From: Phocoena phocoena | Taxonomy: Eukaryota > Chordata > Mammalia > Artiodactyla > Phocoenidae | Assembly (NCBI RefSeq): GCF_963924675.1 | Contig: NC_089226.1 | Location: 45,835,124-45,899,123 of the forward strand | Direction: 5' to 3' | Length of the DNA: 64,000 nucleotides | Shown: in pieces, positions 1 through 10,520 of the stretch | Numbering within the stretch: position 1 is the first letter of the stretch | Layout of the letters: each line of letters starts with the position of its first letter | Notes under the pieces: model-generated | Database searches by the model: none | Told to the model about the DNA's origin: nothing | Seen by the model: the letters and a program-made list of their open reading frames with translations, nothing else | Translations under genes and position numbers: made by a program

Positions 1-630
1 GAGAAGAAAGAACTGCTGATAGGAGATGTCAGGTCTTTTTTTTTTCTTTTTTAGACAAGGGAAAAGTGGGTGACTGATAGGCAGAGGATGTGGACTCCTA
101 AGCATAATACAGAAAGAAGCTGAGACCCCCAGCAAAACTCTGGGCAGCTCAGGAACTGGAAGTACCAAGTATCAGTGAAGTAGTGAGACATGAGCCTGAG
201 AACAAGACACCACGGCCCCTCCCCACACCTTTCTTCAACTTCATGAATAAGTTCCAGGCCAGGGAGGAGAACGAACCTCATGGTCTGAAGAAACCGGGCC
301 CTAGTAGCTTGGTTGAGGCACACAAGCAAGAAGCAGGGCTGGGGTACAGAATGGAAACAGGACACTGACTCCCTCTCACATCCTGATTCCAGAGGGTTTG
401 CAAGACTGTATCATCTAGGAAAGAGATTGGAGGAACAGAGCCACGCCTAGGAAAACATCTCTAGATGCTGGCATTTAGAGGCCTGCACCTGGGAGGGCTG
501 ACTCCCTGTCCAGCCACTGCCTTGTGAACCCACTTGTTAATAAATCTTCCCCACATACAGAGGCCTTCTAATAACCTTTGAGTGTCTCCCTTTTAATAGG
601 GATATTTGATATCACCAGTTATCAATATGA
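1..630. other. unassigned non-coding sequence
   Basis: No gene or recognisable repeat family. There is a short T-rich run near 36-53. The open frames on both strands lack low-complexity-free, domain-like content and overlap each other, so I do not treat them as genes. Confidence 0.5.
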
Positions 631-705
631 AAAATCAAGGGAAAAAGGCTGAACACTTAGGAAGAGAAGATAATATGGGAATAATAAGGTAACTCTTGGA
701 AACAG

Positions 706-730
706 TAATAATAATAATAAAATAATAATA
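706..730. repeat. (ATA)n microsatellite
   Basis: A run of ATA/AAT triplets with one interruption, inside A-rich sequence. Confidence 0.85.
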
Positions 731-759
731 GGATATCAGAAACAGAAGTGAAACAGGTG

Positions 760-1480
760 TTGGAAGATAAAATTCAGACAATCTCCAGGGAGAATAGCAA
801 ATATAAAATAGTATACAAAAGAGAAAAATAAAGTTAAGAAAATCAGAGAATTGATCCAGGATGTCCAATATCCAATGAACAGGAGTTCCAGAAAGAAAGG
901 AAAGAGAAAATAGAGGGAAGGGAATTATAAAACAAACAAAAAACACAAGTTTCCCTTGTCTGCAGGAGAAAGTGCCCCACAAGTATCTGACACATAAATG
1001 AATGGTGTCCGTATGGAGTTATACCACCGTGAAAGTTTAGAGAACCAGGAATAAGGAGACGATCCTAAAAACTTTCCACAAGGTTCAGCAACTCACACAC
1101 ACAAATACAAAAACAAAATTTGCAGTGGATATTTCAGCAGCGAACATGGGAACTATAAGATTGTTGAGCAACGTCTTAAAAATACTAAGAGAAATGATTT
1201 GTCACGGGAATTCTCTATCCAGCTAACCGTCAATCAAATGAGTAAGTATCTTTACTCAGGAAGCTATTAAAGATTTACTCCACCAAATCAGGAGAATAAA
1301 TCTAGAAGGAAGACAGAGGATCCAGGAAACAAGAGCTCTAATGAAAGGTTTGGCATAGGGAGGTCCATTTAAGGGAAGTACGAACCAGGCTTCGAGATAC
1401 ACTGGTTCTTACTGGAGCAGGAGAATACAGACTTACCGGACTGGAGTCTCCAGGAAAATTTTAAAAAATTGATTATTTTG
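760..1480 (+). mobile_element. ancient L1 (L1M/HAL1-like) fossil, ORF1 end region
   Basis: The stretch around 1208-1237 (key words TTCTCTATCCAGCTAAC then CAATCAAATGAG) resembles the DNA that encodes the conserved C-terminal part of L1 ORF1 (the YPAKLS-like region), and the preceding A-rich sequence with AGGAGACGATCCTAAAA fits the same element. Both reading frames are wrecked. The assignment to an old mammalian L1 or a HAL1 relative is by recollection of consensus. Boundaries are approximate. Confidence 0.45.
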
Positions 1481-2109
1481 TCTGTCAGAGCGTTTGGAAA
1501 ATTTATGAACAGGCACTCTATGAGCCTATCGAGAAAATTACCAATAGGTATATAGAAAATCAGTAAATAACGTAACTCAGTGAGTTACTACAGGGAAAGT
1601 AGAAGATAGCACTGTAAAGGAATACGGTTGGGCTCAGCCATAAACAATAATTATGTGATCATAATAAACACTGACCACTGATTTAATCCCAAACTGTGAA
1701 ACATGTATTTATTTTAAAAGAATGGGAGGGGCAGACATGGGGGGGAGGCTAAATTTCAGTCACAACTAGGAAGACAGTAGCTAATGCCTAAATTTGATAA
1801 AGAAAAAAACAGCAGCAAATCATACTCTTTAAAAATATGGACATGAATATACCAAAAGAATCTCAGAGCAGTTGCCTCTGGAGAATAGAAATAGGGGGTG
1901 TGACGGAGAAAAACAAAGGACTGTTTATTTTAATAATCATCTTGTATTATTTAATGTTTCCTAATTTTTTTATTATTTTAATAATGATTTTGTAGTATTT
2001 AATGTTTTCGGATTTTGTATTCTAAATTATTTCAGTCATACATATAAGGGGGGAGAGGATTCATATATTAAATTCACATAATTTTGGCAGATCTTTAAAA
2101 ATATACTGT
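1481..2109. other. A+T-rich unassigned sequence
   Basis: May be a continuation of the L1 fossil to its left. It holds no gene. Around 1921-2010 the motif TTTAATAAT...TTGTATTATTTAATGTTT occurs twice, suggesting a small local duplication. Confidence 0.4.
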
Positions 2110-2950
2110 TGAAGCTTTGAGGGTACTCTCTAATCCCATGCCTGCTCTTTCCCTCACTGGAGAAGTTGCTGCGAGCCATTGTATATTTTTATACCATCAT
2201 TATGTGCGTTTACCTCTACAAACAAAATGTTGCACTGTTTTCAGACTTTCAGACTTCATAGAAATAGCATCATATTGCACACATCACTTGGCGATTTGCT
2301 TTTTCATTGCATCCTATGTCCCTGGGTTTAACTATGATGATGGATAGTTTTTTGGTTTTTTTTTTTTTGATGTGGACCATTTTTTAAAGTCTTTATTGGA
2401 TTTGTTACAATATTGCTTCTGTTTTATGTTTTGGTTTTTTTGGCCACGAGCATGTGGGATCTTAGCTCCCCGACCAGGGATCGAACCTGCACCCCCTGCA
2501 TTGGAAAGATGAAGTCTTAATCGCTGGACCGCCAGGGAAGTCCCAGTGATGGATGGTTTTAGATTATTTAACTGCTGTCTATGTTCAGCTGAAAGACGAT
2601 AACACAGTTTACCTCTTTGTCCTCCTGTCGATGGACATTTGAATTGTTTCCAGCTTTTCATCACTAGCATCAGTACAGCAGGAAACATTCTTGTATGTGC
2701 CCTCTGGAAAGATAACCTGGAGTTGCATAGCACAGGGTCTGAATATTTTAAAAGTTACTAAATGTAACCAAATGAGCTCTTCACAGTGATTCCACCAACT
2801 TATACCACCTTCTCACCACTCCAAGAAGCGTGTGAGAGTTGAGTTGCTCCAATCCTCACCAAAACTCCCTATTGACAGCGGCAACTTCTCAGGAGACCTG
2901 CATTCGTTTCATCAAGACAGTCCTTTCTGCTGAGGATGCTGCATTTTATT
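2110..2950 (-). mobile_element. ancient L1 3' end, split by a SINE
   Basis: Read on the plus strand this carries the usual reversed L1 3' signature: GATGGACATTTGAATTGTTTCC near 2630-2650, the cue for decayed 'TGGGCATTTAGGTTGCTTCC', followed by the CACCAACTTATACCACC and CCAATCCTCACC words near 2790-2865. A CHR SINE lies inside it, so the L1 is older than the SINE. No coding potential remains. Confidence 0.6.
2351..2544 (-). mobile_element. CHR-type SINE (older subfamily), minus strand
   Basis: The plus strand shows a T-rich tail, then GTGGGATCTTAGCTCC, ACCAGGGATCGAACCTG (reversed B box) and CTGGACCGCCAGGGAAGTCC (reversed head). A target duplication flanks it: TGATGGATAGTTT at 2338-2350 and TGATGGATGGTTTT at 2547-2560, with one mismatch. 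CHR elements are tRNA-derived SINEs of whales, hippos and ruminants moved by L1 machinery. This copy lacks the CGGAGCCTGTGCTC segment of the other short copies and so belongs to a different, probably older subfamily. Confidence 0.9.
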
Positions 2951-2980
2951 CAGTAGTCCCATTGGCAAAAATGGTGTTCT

Positions 2981-3195
2981 GGGCTTCCCTGGTGGCGCAG
3001 TGGTTGAGAGTCCGCCTGCCGATGCAGGGGACACGGGTTCGTGCCCCGGTCCGGGAAGATCCCACATGCTGTGGAGCGGCTGGGCCTGTGAGCCATGGCC
3101 GCTGAGCCTGCGCGTCTGGAGCCTGTGCTCCACAACGGGAGAGGCCGCAACAGTGAGAGGCCCGCGTACCGCAAAAAAAAAAAAAAAAAAAAAAA
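2981..3195 (+). mobile_element. CHR-type SINE (short, young form)
   Basis: Begins GGGCTTCCCTGGTGGCGCAG and ends with GTACCGC followed by 23 A residues. The flanking GGTGTTCT at 2973-2980 and 3196-3203 is the core of the target duplication, extendable to about 14 bp if an A/T mismatch is allowed. It shares the same body with the copies at 9131 and, reversed, 57844. The low divergence among these copies and the homogeneous A tail suggest fairly recent activity. Confidence 0.95.
2993..3046 (+). promoter_or_regulatory. internal RNA polymerase III promoter (A and B boxes) of the SINE
   Basis: A box TGGCGCAGTGG at 2993-3003 fits TRGYNNARNNG exactly. B box GGTTCGTGCCC at 3036-3046 differs from GGTTCGANNCC at one position. 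The spacing is like that of tRNA genes, as expected for a tRNA-derived SINE. Whether it is transcribed cannot be told from sequence. Confidence 0.75.
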
Positions 3196-3203
3196 GGTGT
3201 TCT

Positions 3204-4572
3204 TTCTGGGTAAATTTCTCCACCTTTGCTTATACCTTTTCTCCTAGACCGTCCACTCCATCTTGTCTGCTTTCTGAATCCACCACTCACTTGAAGACCA
3301 CACTCCGATCTTGTCTCTTCCCTGAAGTCAGGGCCACCTCTGACAGAACGACTCTTCCTTCCACAGTAGTTTATGCCCATTTCATAGTTATCATTCGCTG
3401 TCGAGGATTAATTAGACAACTTTTCTTAAACATGGGTCCTATCACCAGAATTTAAGCAAGTTTCACGTTATCAAGTCCGATAATAAGAAGGTTTTGTATT
3501 TACATACAGCTTTGCAGATTTACAGACTATGTCATGGCCATTATCATAGTTGCTTTTAAAAACTTTTTGGAGCAGGAGAACTCTACAAAGAAAAAAAAAA
3601 AATCATTGCCTCCCCTCATGATAGAAGTATAGTATATACTGATTCAACAAATACATGATGATATTAGACTATTATGATTTTAATATCACTTTTAAATGGA
3701 CTTTATGTTATTAATTACAAGTGTATCTACATACTTTTGAAAAGTGGTTGGTCGTGTCATGATCGGTACATTTAGTAGCACATTCAAGGATGTCGTCAGA
3801 TACAAAACACAGGTGTTATATCTTGAAAAATATAAAACCCGTTAAAAACAATTTAAATTGTGTCTAAAGTCTCCATGAGAGGAGTTAAAGGAGAGCCATT
3901 TATTACACACAGCAAATCGTCTTTAAATCCCCTTCTCCTCAGGTTTTTCTTCGCTCTCTTCATATCATGCCTTAGCTCTCTAGTCTTATTGTCTGCATTC
4001 CCCTGAACTTGCTCCAAACGCAGCCTCAGGTGCCGTTTCCATTTCTGCCCTTATCTCTCAATCTTAGCAGCTGCCTCTCTTTCTCCTTCCCTGGACCGAT
4101 TTCCCAAAAGGCCCCTTTCTGGGCTGAAGCTCTCCCCACTTCCCTGAGCTGAGAAGGCCCAGGGAACCACAAAGGCCCAGGGTCAGCACACCCCAAAATA
4201 CAAGAACTTTTACCCGAGAAAGCCGGGATAGGCAAAGCTGCCTTTATATATTGTGAGCCCGTCATCTTGATGAACAACTACTATTCTTTCAGTCTGTGGA
4301 AATGTTAAGGATTTGCAGTAACTCTTCAGCCCCGAGGGTCCCCAGCTACCTCACCTTGTACCTTCTTAAAATCTCTGCAGGACCCAGCTCAATAATTTTC
4401 ACAGTGTGTTTTATGAGAGTACAGGGCAGCAATGCTTTCTAAATCCATACCGATTTTGAAACATGTCTACTCCAATAAATCAGTATTCCCACCTCGACTA
4501 ACTTGTTGACTCACTTGGTGGGAAAAGAAATCACAGCCAGCTTTAGAGTACATTCAGGTTGATCCAAACACC
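3204..4572. other. unassigned non-coding sequence
   Basis: No convincing gene. Pieces near 3492-3545 resemble decayed MIR-type sequence but are too short to call. The 151-codon frame that begins in the SINE at 3000 runs through its A tail and is not a gene. Confidence 0.5.
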
Positions 4573-4594
4573 AAAAAAAAAAAAAAAAAAAAAA
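4573..4594. repeat. poly(A) tract, 22 nt
   Basis: Uninterrupted A run without a recognisable SINE or L1 body directly to its left. It could be the tail of a very short or decayed retro-insertion. Confidence 0.8.
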
Positions 4595-5284
4595 TCGAAA
4601 GCATTTCACTGTTTGTTTACCCCCAAAACTGGTCAGTTTTCCATATATTTTTTTTCTTATTTTTCAACATTTACTGACCCACATTTGGCACGCTGTACAA
4701 TCTATGTGAAAATACTAGAAACCTCAGCAGAATAAAAGTTTAAAAGTTGAGAAGGGATGCAAGAGGAAGGAAGGGGCAGGAATAAAGTACATAATTTATA
4801 GAGAACTCTGGAACCTCATTTTCTTAGCCAAAATAGGAAAATGATGTCTGTCCCAACATAAAACCTAAATTTGTTCCATTTTAAGTATACAAGATGAAAA
4901 AATTTTAAGCCTTCTCTTCTATTGGAAAATGTCATTCTGGCTTCCTAGAAGATAACCAACTGAGAAGTAAAACAGTAATAAAGAAAAATAAATAAATCAG
5001 TAGGCAAGCAAGCATTAAAAATAAATAATAAGCACATACCTACCATGTATTGCCATGTGCCATGAACTGGGAGCCGGAGAGGCAGTGCAATAAGAGCACG
5101 GAATCAGACGTCAGAGCTTTGCTTTAAAACTGCGCTCTCCCAACAAAGGTCTGGGCACAGGTGGCAATTCTTTTTGAGTTTTGGATAAGTTTTCCTAGTT
5201 CCCTAAGGCTTCTTACAACTCTGTGAATCAGAATTCTGAAATGCCTTCCATTTATAGTCACTTTCACCCATTTATCCCTGATTC
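4595..5284. other. unassigned non-coding sequence
   Basis: A+T-rich, with no gene. Around 5080-5150 the words AAGAGCACGGAATCAGA and GCTTTGCTTTAAAACTG hint at the start of a decayed MIR on the plus strand. Confidence 0.4.
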
Positions 5285-5570
5285 TAAAGAACACAGTGGA
5301 AAGAGTATTAAATTTGGAATCAGAAGAAAGGGGTTTGTATTCTAGCTGTGTCCTCAGGTGTGTATGATCTTGGGCAAGTCATTATCTCCTTCCCTTCCTC
5401 TTCTCCTCCTCATTATTATTATTATTAGCATCATTATTATTACTGTTACTTCTTATTTCCTCAACATGTAATAATATTTTTCTTACAGTGTTACTGAGAG
5501 GGTTAGATACAATAAACAAATATATAGTCTAAATGATAAAACACGAAGCAAATAGTGGTCATTAATATTT
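5285..5570 (+). mobile_element. MIR SINE fossil with (ATT)n expansion
   Basis: Ordered MIR words: GAAAGAGTATTAAATTTGGAATCAG, CTAGCTGTGTCCTC, TCTTGGGCAAGTCATTATCTCC, then GAGGGTTAGATACAATAAA. An (ATT)n run at 5411-5442 sits within the element. MIRs are old tRNA-derived SINEs common to mammals and inactive. Confidence 0.75.
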
Positions 5571-5854
5571 GCATGGTCCCATTGACAGGGATTATTCTTC
5601 TATTGGTAGTGAGATAGTAGTAGGTTGAAATTTTCCAGGATAAAAGCTAAGATGTAATACCCTTCCTCTCCAAAACAGGCATTTACATAGACCCAGCAGC
5701 CAAACTTGTGAAATAGTCTTATGATCAATTATTTTACTTTAAAAATATGAAATAATTTCCAAAATAAGAGACAGGAAAGATCACCAGCAGTATCCCTTCA
5801 AGTAATTAAAGACCTATCATTACAGTTATTTTAATTAAATGGGCAGTGGAATAG

Positions 5855-6212
5855 TGTGTGAGTCAGTTCGGGTTTCTATAAAAAGTATCATACCCTGAGT
5901 TATAAACAACAGAAATTTATTTCTCACAATTCTGGAGGCTGGAAGTCTGAGATCAGGGTGCCAGCATATTCACGTTCGGGCAAGAGCCCTCTTCCAGGTT
6001 GCAGACTGCAGACTTCTCATTATGTCCTCACATGGCAGGAAAAAGCAAGCCAGCTTTCTGGGTTCTTATAAGGGCATTAGTCCCATTCATAAGGACTCCA
6101 CCCTCCTGATCTAATCACCTCCCAAAGGCCCTACTTCCAAAAACCATCACATTGGGGATTAAATTTCAACGTACGAATTTTGGGGGGGATCGTAAACATT
6201 CAGTCCATAACA
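5855..6212 (-). mobile_element. MLT1 solo LTR (ERVL-MaLR)
   Basis: Reversed, it reads TGTTATGGACTGAATG... through CCCAATGTGATGG and the CTTATAA promoter region to CTCAGACTTCCAGCCTCCAG. The canonical TG...CA ends are intact and the 5-bp duplication AATAG flanks it exactly (5850-5854 and 6213-6217), as expected for this class. Only the LTR is present, so the internal part was lost by LTR-LTR recombination or was never inserted. No protein sequence is encoded. Confidence 0.92.
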
Positions 6213-6217
6213 AATAG

Positions 6218-7319
6218 TGTCGTACCAAAGTAAGAGAGAAAACTCAGCAAATTCGAACATGCAATTTGATAAAGTCTACGATGCAAACCTTCCATTTCTA
6301 TACCACTTATTCACCTACATTTAGAGGGGAAAAAGTCCATTCGTGGATGTTTATTTCCCCTTCACCTTCAGCACCTTTGGATTATTTTTTTCCTCCTGAC
6401 TCAATGATTTTACTGAACCCTTATTGTCTGGCTGACCAAGAGTTACCAAGAGATATTTACTCTGGAGGGAAATAAATTAAAAATCAGTGCTGGCTGCTGT
6501 CTTCACGTAGAAGGTTATGCAAATGTTCATCTGTTTCTTTGAAGCCTTGAACATCCTGTGGGAACAACAGCCCCTTTGCCAAAATTCGTATTCCTACTAA
6601 TGTTTAAAGTCAGTGTGCACTTAGCTGTAGCTCAGAAGTAAGCTAGCCAGCAGTTTTTACAATATTAGAATGATCAGAAGTTCTGCTTCCAAATGGTCAA
6701 TCGCATGCCAGAAATGTGGTTCTCTTGGGCCATTTCAAGTGTCAGATTCACTCCACTGAGCCTTTCTCTCCACTCTCCCAGCAAACTGGCGGATTGGAAC
6801 AATCTCATCCAGGGAAATCTTGCAGACTGAGAAAAGAACATACCCAGACTCTCATGGTGCACCTCCTCCCTCCCCTCCAAAATGGAATTAAACTTTGACT
6901 AAATGAAATGTCCTGGAATTGGACGTTAATTTGATTGTTTGATTAATAGATAAATAAGCAGAAATTCCCTCCACACACACACCTTTTTTTTAAGGCTCTG
7001 GCTGAAAAAAATCTTTCCAAAAAGGAGAGTCAATTTCTTGGCTATATACAGGGTTTGAACCAGTGCTGAATGTTTTAGAAAAACCTACCGTGTCTTAGCA
7101 TAGTCATAATCTAAGGAATAAGGGCGATAGTTGAGGGTAAGAAAATGTCCAAATGCTGTTCTTAGGGGGGAAAGAGGCCTTGTTCAATGGGTCGTAGCCT
7201 CCAAAGAAGGACAAACAAAATGGAGCTTGTGTGCCAGTAGCTTTATTTCTGTTACAGCATCTCATCTTTACAACCATCCAAACAGGCAGATTCACCCCAA
7301 ATTCCACAAATTCTTTTAA
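6218..7319. other. unassigned non-coding sequence
   Basis: No gene and no repeat that I can name. Short open frames of 60-70 codons overlap on both strands and look random. A T8 run and short CA run lie near 6971-6992. Confidence 0.5.
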
Positions 7320-7600
7320 ATCCCTATTATCAACGGTCCCTAATGATAAGCAGTGAATAAAATAGTCCCTGTCCTCTGTCCGTACAGTATGGCAAGACAG
7401 ACAAGCTCATAGCTGCAGGTGCAATGAGCTTAAATAGAAGCGTGGGGTATTATAAGAGGAAGCATTCAGCCGAGCCCTATAAAATGAAGAGGAATTATCT
7501 AGATGAACAAAGATGGGGAAGGTGTGAAGGGCAAAGCGGTCATTCTCCTCCTCTAGCAGATGATGCAAGTGAAGCCCCAACAGATTAATTGCTCTGCTAG
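7320..7600 (-). mobile_element. L2 LINE 3' fragment, minus strand
   Basis: On the plus strand CAGTGAATAAAATAGTCCCTGTCC followed by AAGACAGACAAGCTCATAG and a GGGAAGGTGTGAAGGGCAAAG stretch follows the order of a reversed L2 3' end. It is strongly diverged. The 181-codon minus-strand frame at 7407-7952 runs across it and shows no protein family. Confidence 0.5.
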
Positions 7601-9113
7601 TGACCAAAGAGACAGGATCTAGATCTATATCTACATCTTCCAAAGTCCAAGTGTGCAGAGATTCTCGTCTAAGACTCAGGACATGTTTTATCTGTTTAGT
7701 CCTGTGTAGGTAGAAGAAGGGAACTGCCTGGGAGAAACTTTCCTCCAATTTTTCTGCTAAACTGGGAGAGAGGATGTTAGAGGAGGTCATAGAGAGGACG
7801 TGACCTCCAGTTGACCCACAAGCTAGACCTGGGCAATTGGAGGCCCCTCCCCACTCCCCTGTCCTTGGAATGTACATTCTGCCCGCCATTCCCACAGTGA
7901 GAACAGTTTTCAAGGATGCAGCCCTGAGAGAGCAATGTGTTGTTGAGACCATCTGGACGGTGTACGTGACTGAGCCCTGTTAAAGCCTCTCTGTAAACTT
8001 TTAAGATTCTGGCGGGCGGGTGTGGAGATCTACTTATCTAGTGGCTGCCAAAGACAAGGCTCCTGTGTAAGGCCCCTTGCTTGTTAAACCTGCCAACTAC
8101 CAATCTGGAGTGGCCTGCCTCTTCCTTCGTTCTCTCCTTGTTCTGTGTGTACAGAGGCCAGTTTTTGAACCAACAGAGGACAGAGGAGGAAAGAGAGTCA
8201 CCTTCATGTTAGAGAATAAAGCAGAGAACATCTATTTAATATGTTTTCCAAAAGTAGTTCTAAAAGGGAAGCATGGATGACTAGCTGGGACCCCTGCAGT
8301 AAGAACTCTGAGAACACGGAAGCTCTGAACTTAAAGGTGGAAGATCATATGTCTGAGCCTCTGCTTCCAGAGCATGTGTAAGGCCCTGCCCTCTAACCTG
8401 CCCGGGTCACACAGCATCCCGAAGGCCTACAGTAAGTGCAAGTGCTAAACAAGCCTCTTGCCGTGCTCACAGCTCAGGAATGTTTCTTTAAGGACCTGAG
8501 AGCCATTCCTTTGAAATGGAGTCATCATGGAAGATAAAAATGTTCAATCTCCCAGTTTCCTGGGAGGAGATAAGCCTAACTTCATCTATCACCAGATACC
8601 AAATTCCAAAACCTACCTCCAGTCACAAGCGTGGGAGAAAATTAGCAAATGTATCTTGAAAACGTTAATGCAATGGGTTATATCCACTTCTCACTGTTCA
8701 ACAGATGGAGGTATCTTTCTGTCTTTGTAGTCTCTTTAGGGGTCAGCCTATGATGCAAACCGCATTCTGCTTTCATGCTTAGTCCATAATACGATGGTTT
8801 TCTCTCTCTTCTGACCTTTGTCAAAAGGTTTTCTGCGTGGTGAGCAGAATTTGTTTTTAATTATATTTCTCTAACACTCGCCGCCATTTCCCCACTGACA
8901 GGAAGAAGAGAATTAAAAGGGTGAATTTTATGACAACCGTTTGGAGTCCACATAGCAAGCTGAACTTTCCTCTAGGTTTGAGGAATGAAAGAGTGAATCA
9001 TTCTCATGTAATCACTTGGGGGCAAGTTCTAGAAGCAAGTTTGGCCAAGTCTCAGAACGTCAGGTCAAGAACAGCCTGGGTCCTCTGTCAGTCTCCCTCA
9101 GTGACAGTTTCAT
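7601..9113. other. unassigned non-coding sequence
   Basis: No gene recognised. The block 7970-8140 (CTGTTAAAGCCTCTCTGTAAAC onward) has the texture of an old interspersed repeat that I cannot name. Confidence 0.45.
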
Positions 9114-9130
9114 AAAAAATTAGATGATTC

Positions 9131-9339
9131 GGGCTTCCCTGGTGGCGCAGTGGTTGAGAGTCCGCCTGCCGATGCAGGGAACGTGGGTTCGTGCCCCGGT
9201 CTGGGAAGATCCCACATGCCGCAGAGCGGCTGGGCCCGTGAGCCGTGGCCACTGAGCCTGCGCGTCCGGAGCCTGTGCTCCGCAACGGGAGAGGCCACAA
9301 CAGTGAGAGGCCAGCATACCGCAAAAAAGAAAAAAAAAA
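9131..9339 (+). mobile_element. CHR-type SINE (short, young form)
   Basis: Same head, body and GTGAGAGGCC...ACCGC end as the 2981 copy, with an A tail broken by a single G. Flanks AAAAATTAGATGATTC (9115-9130) and AAAAATTAGACAATTC (9335-9350) form a target duplication with two mismatches. The pre-insertion site starts with A residues, as L1 endonuclease sites do. Confidence 0.95.
9143..9196 (+). promoter_or_regulatory. internal RNA polymerase III promoter of the SINE
   Basis: A box TGGCGCAGTGG at 9143-9153 and B box GGTTCGTGCCC at 9186-9196, identical to the copy at 2981. Confidence 0.75.
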
Positions 9340-9350
9340 TTAGACAATTC

Positions 9351-10009
9351 TTCCTTTGAATCAGAAAGATGAAAACTTCCCCCTTACATGGCCAGGGCGA
9401 TTGCAGAAGGAGGAAAATGAAGGCAGACTCCCAAATCTACCAAGAGGAGTGGGAAGAAAAACTTTGGATAGACTCCTAACAGCGTTTCCATGTTCCCGTG
9501 CTTGTTGTTTATGTTATTTCCCTTCAGTGCTTAATACTCTTCCATTAAGAAAGGCTGCCCACTCCTACAGGACCAGACCAGTGGGAGGAGCAGGGGAGGC
9601 TCCTCCAGGCTTTGGTGGGGAGACCTCCCCCCGATATGATGGGGGCAGCTTTCAAGAGAAGAAAAAAAAGTTGAATGTCTAAGGCCTATGAAAAACAAAA
9701 GGAGGGCTGGGGAGAAGGTGAACGTCTTTGGGGTCTCGCACAGTGGCCATTTCACAGTGAGCTCCCTGGGACACCTGGAATACCCTTCCCGTCTTCTCCC
9801 ACCTCCAGGCAGAAATGCCTGATTTTCTACCATCAGGATTTTGTAGCTTTGGGTTATGATCTGATCCTTGCTCAATCGACTAACACTATTTATGGAGCAC
9901 TTGCTATGTGCCTAGAATGGTACTGAGGTTAGATTCAAAGAAGACTCAGGCACACCGTGGTTTGGATGTAAGACAGATAGATAGGTAGACAGATAGATGT
10001 TTTTGTCAC
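9351..10009. other. unassigned sequence with a GATA-like run
   Basis: No gene. Near 9885-9930 TATTTATGGAGCACTTGCTATGTGCC is a decayed L2 or MIR 3' motif in reverse. A short imperfect GATA/GACA repeat lies at 9971-9999. Confidence 0.5.
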
Positions 10010-10520
10010 ACTTAGATCAAAGTTCAAATCCGCATCTGCCTCTCTAACTTCATGCCTTGGTGCTTTCTCTCTCTTGCGCTCCTCTGTAACACACTGCCTT
10101 TCTTTCTGTTCCTCAAGGACTTCAAACTCACTTCTGCCTCAAAGTCCTTACACATTCCCTGTTTCTGGAGTACTGGACTCCTACATCCCTGTATTCAGGT
10201 CTTTGCTCAGATGTCCCGTCTTCCCAGCAGCCTCTCCTGACCAGGCTATCTAAAGTAGCTGTTTCATCCCTCACTGTTGAAACATCCTAAAGTCATTCTC
10301 TACATGGCTCTGATTCCTACTTAAAATGTTTATGATACAATTTCTGTACCTCCCGTATGTCACTTGTCAGCCCTTTGCACTTGGGTTATTTTCCCACATG
10401 TTTGTGTTACTCTGAATATAGCACCGGGGTCTGAGTTCACTCCCTACCCTTCCATCTCCCTCCGTTCCCCGCCCCGAGGGAGCAGCGGTCATAGTACAGT
10501 CTCATAAATGTGCACTCAAT
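10010..10520 (+). mobile_element. L2 LINE 3' end
   Basis: Ordered L2 features: CTTTCTGTTCCTCAAGGAC, CAGGTCTTTGCTCAGATGTC, GCAGCCTCTCCTGACCAGGCTATC, CACTTGTCAGC and the terminal TAAATGTGCACTCAATGAAC. L2 is an ancient, inactive LINE. This is the untranslated and C-terminal end with no open frame. Confidence 0.8.

Noticed and set aside
2993..3046. tRNA gene suggested by A and B boxes
   Set aside because: The boxes belong to a tRNA-derived SINE; no cloverleaf, anticodon stem or acceptor stem is evident, and the same body recurs at other loci.
3000..3455. 151-codon open frame on the plus strand
   Set aside because: It starts inside a CHR SINE and reads through the A tail as a run of lysines; a by-product of the SINE.
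7407..7952. 181-codon open frame on the minus strand
   Set aside because: It overlaps a decayed L2 and unassigned DNA, has no domain, and no splice or promoter context could be seen.
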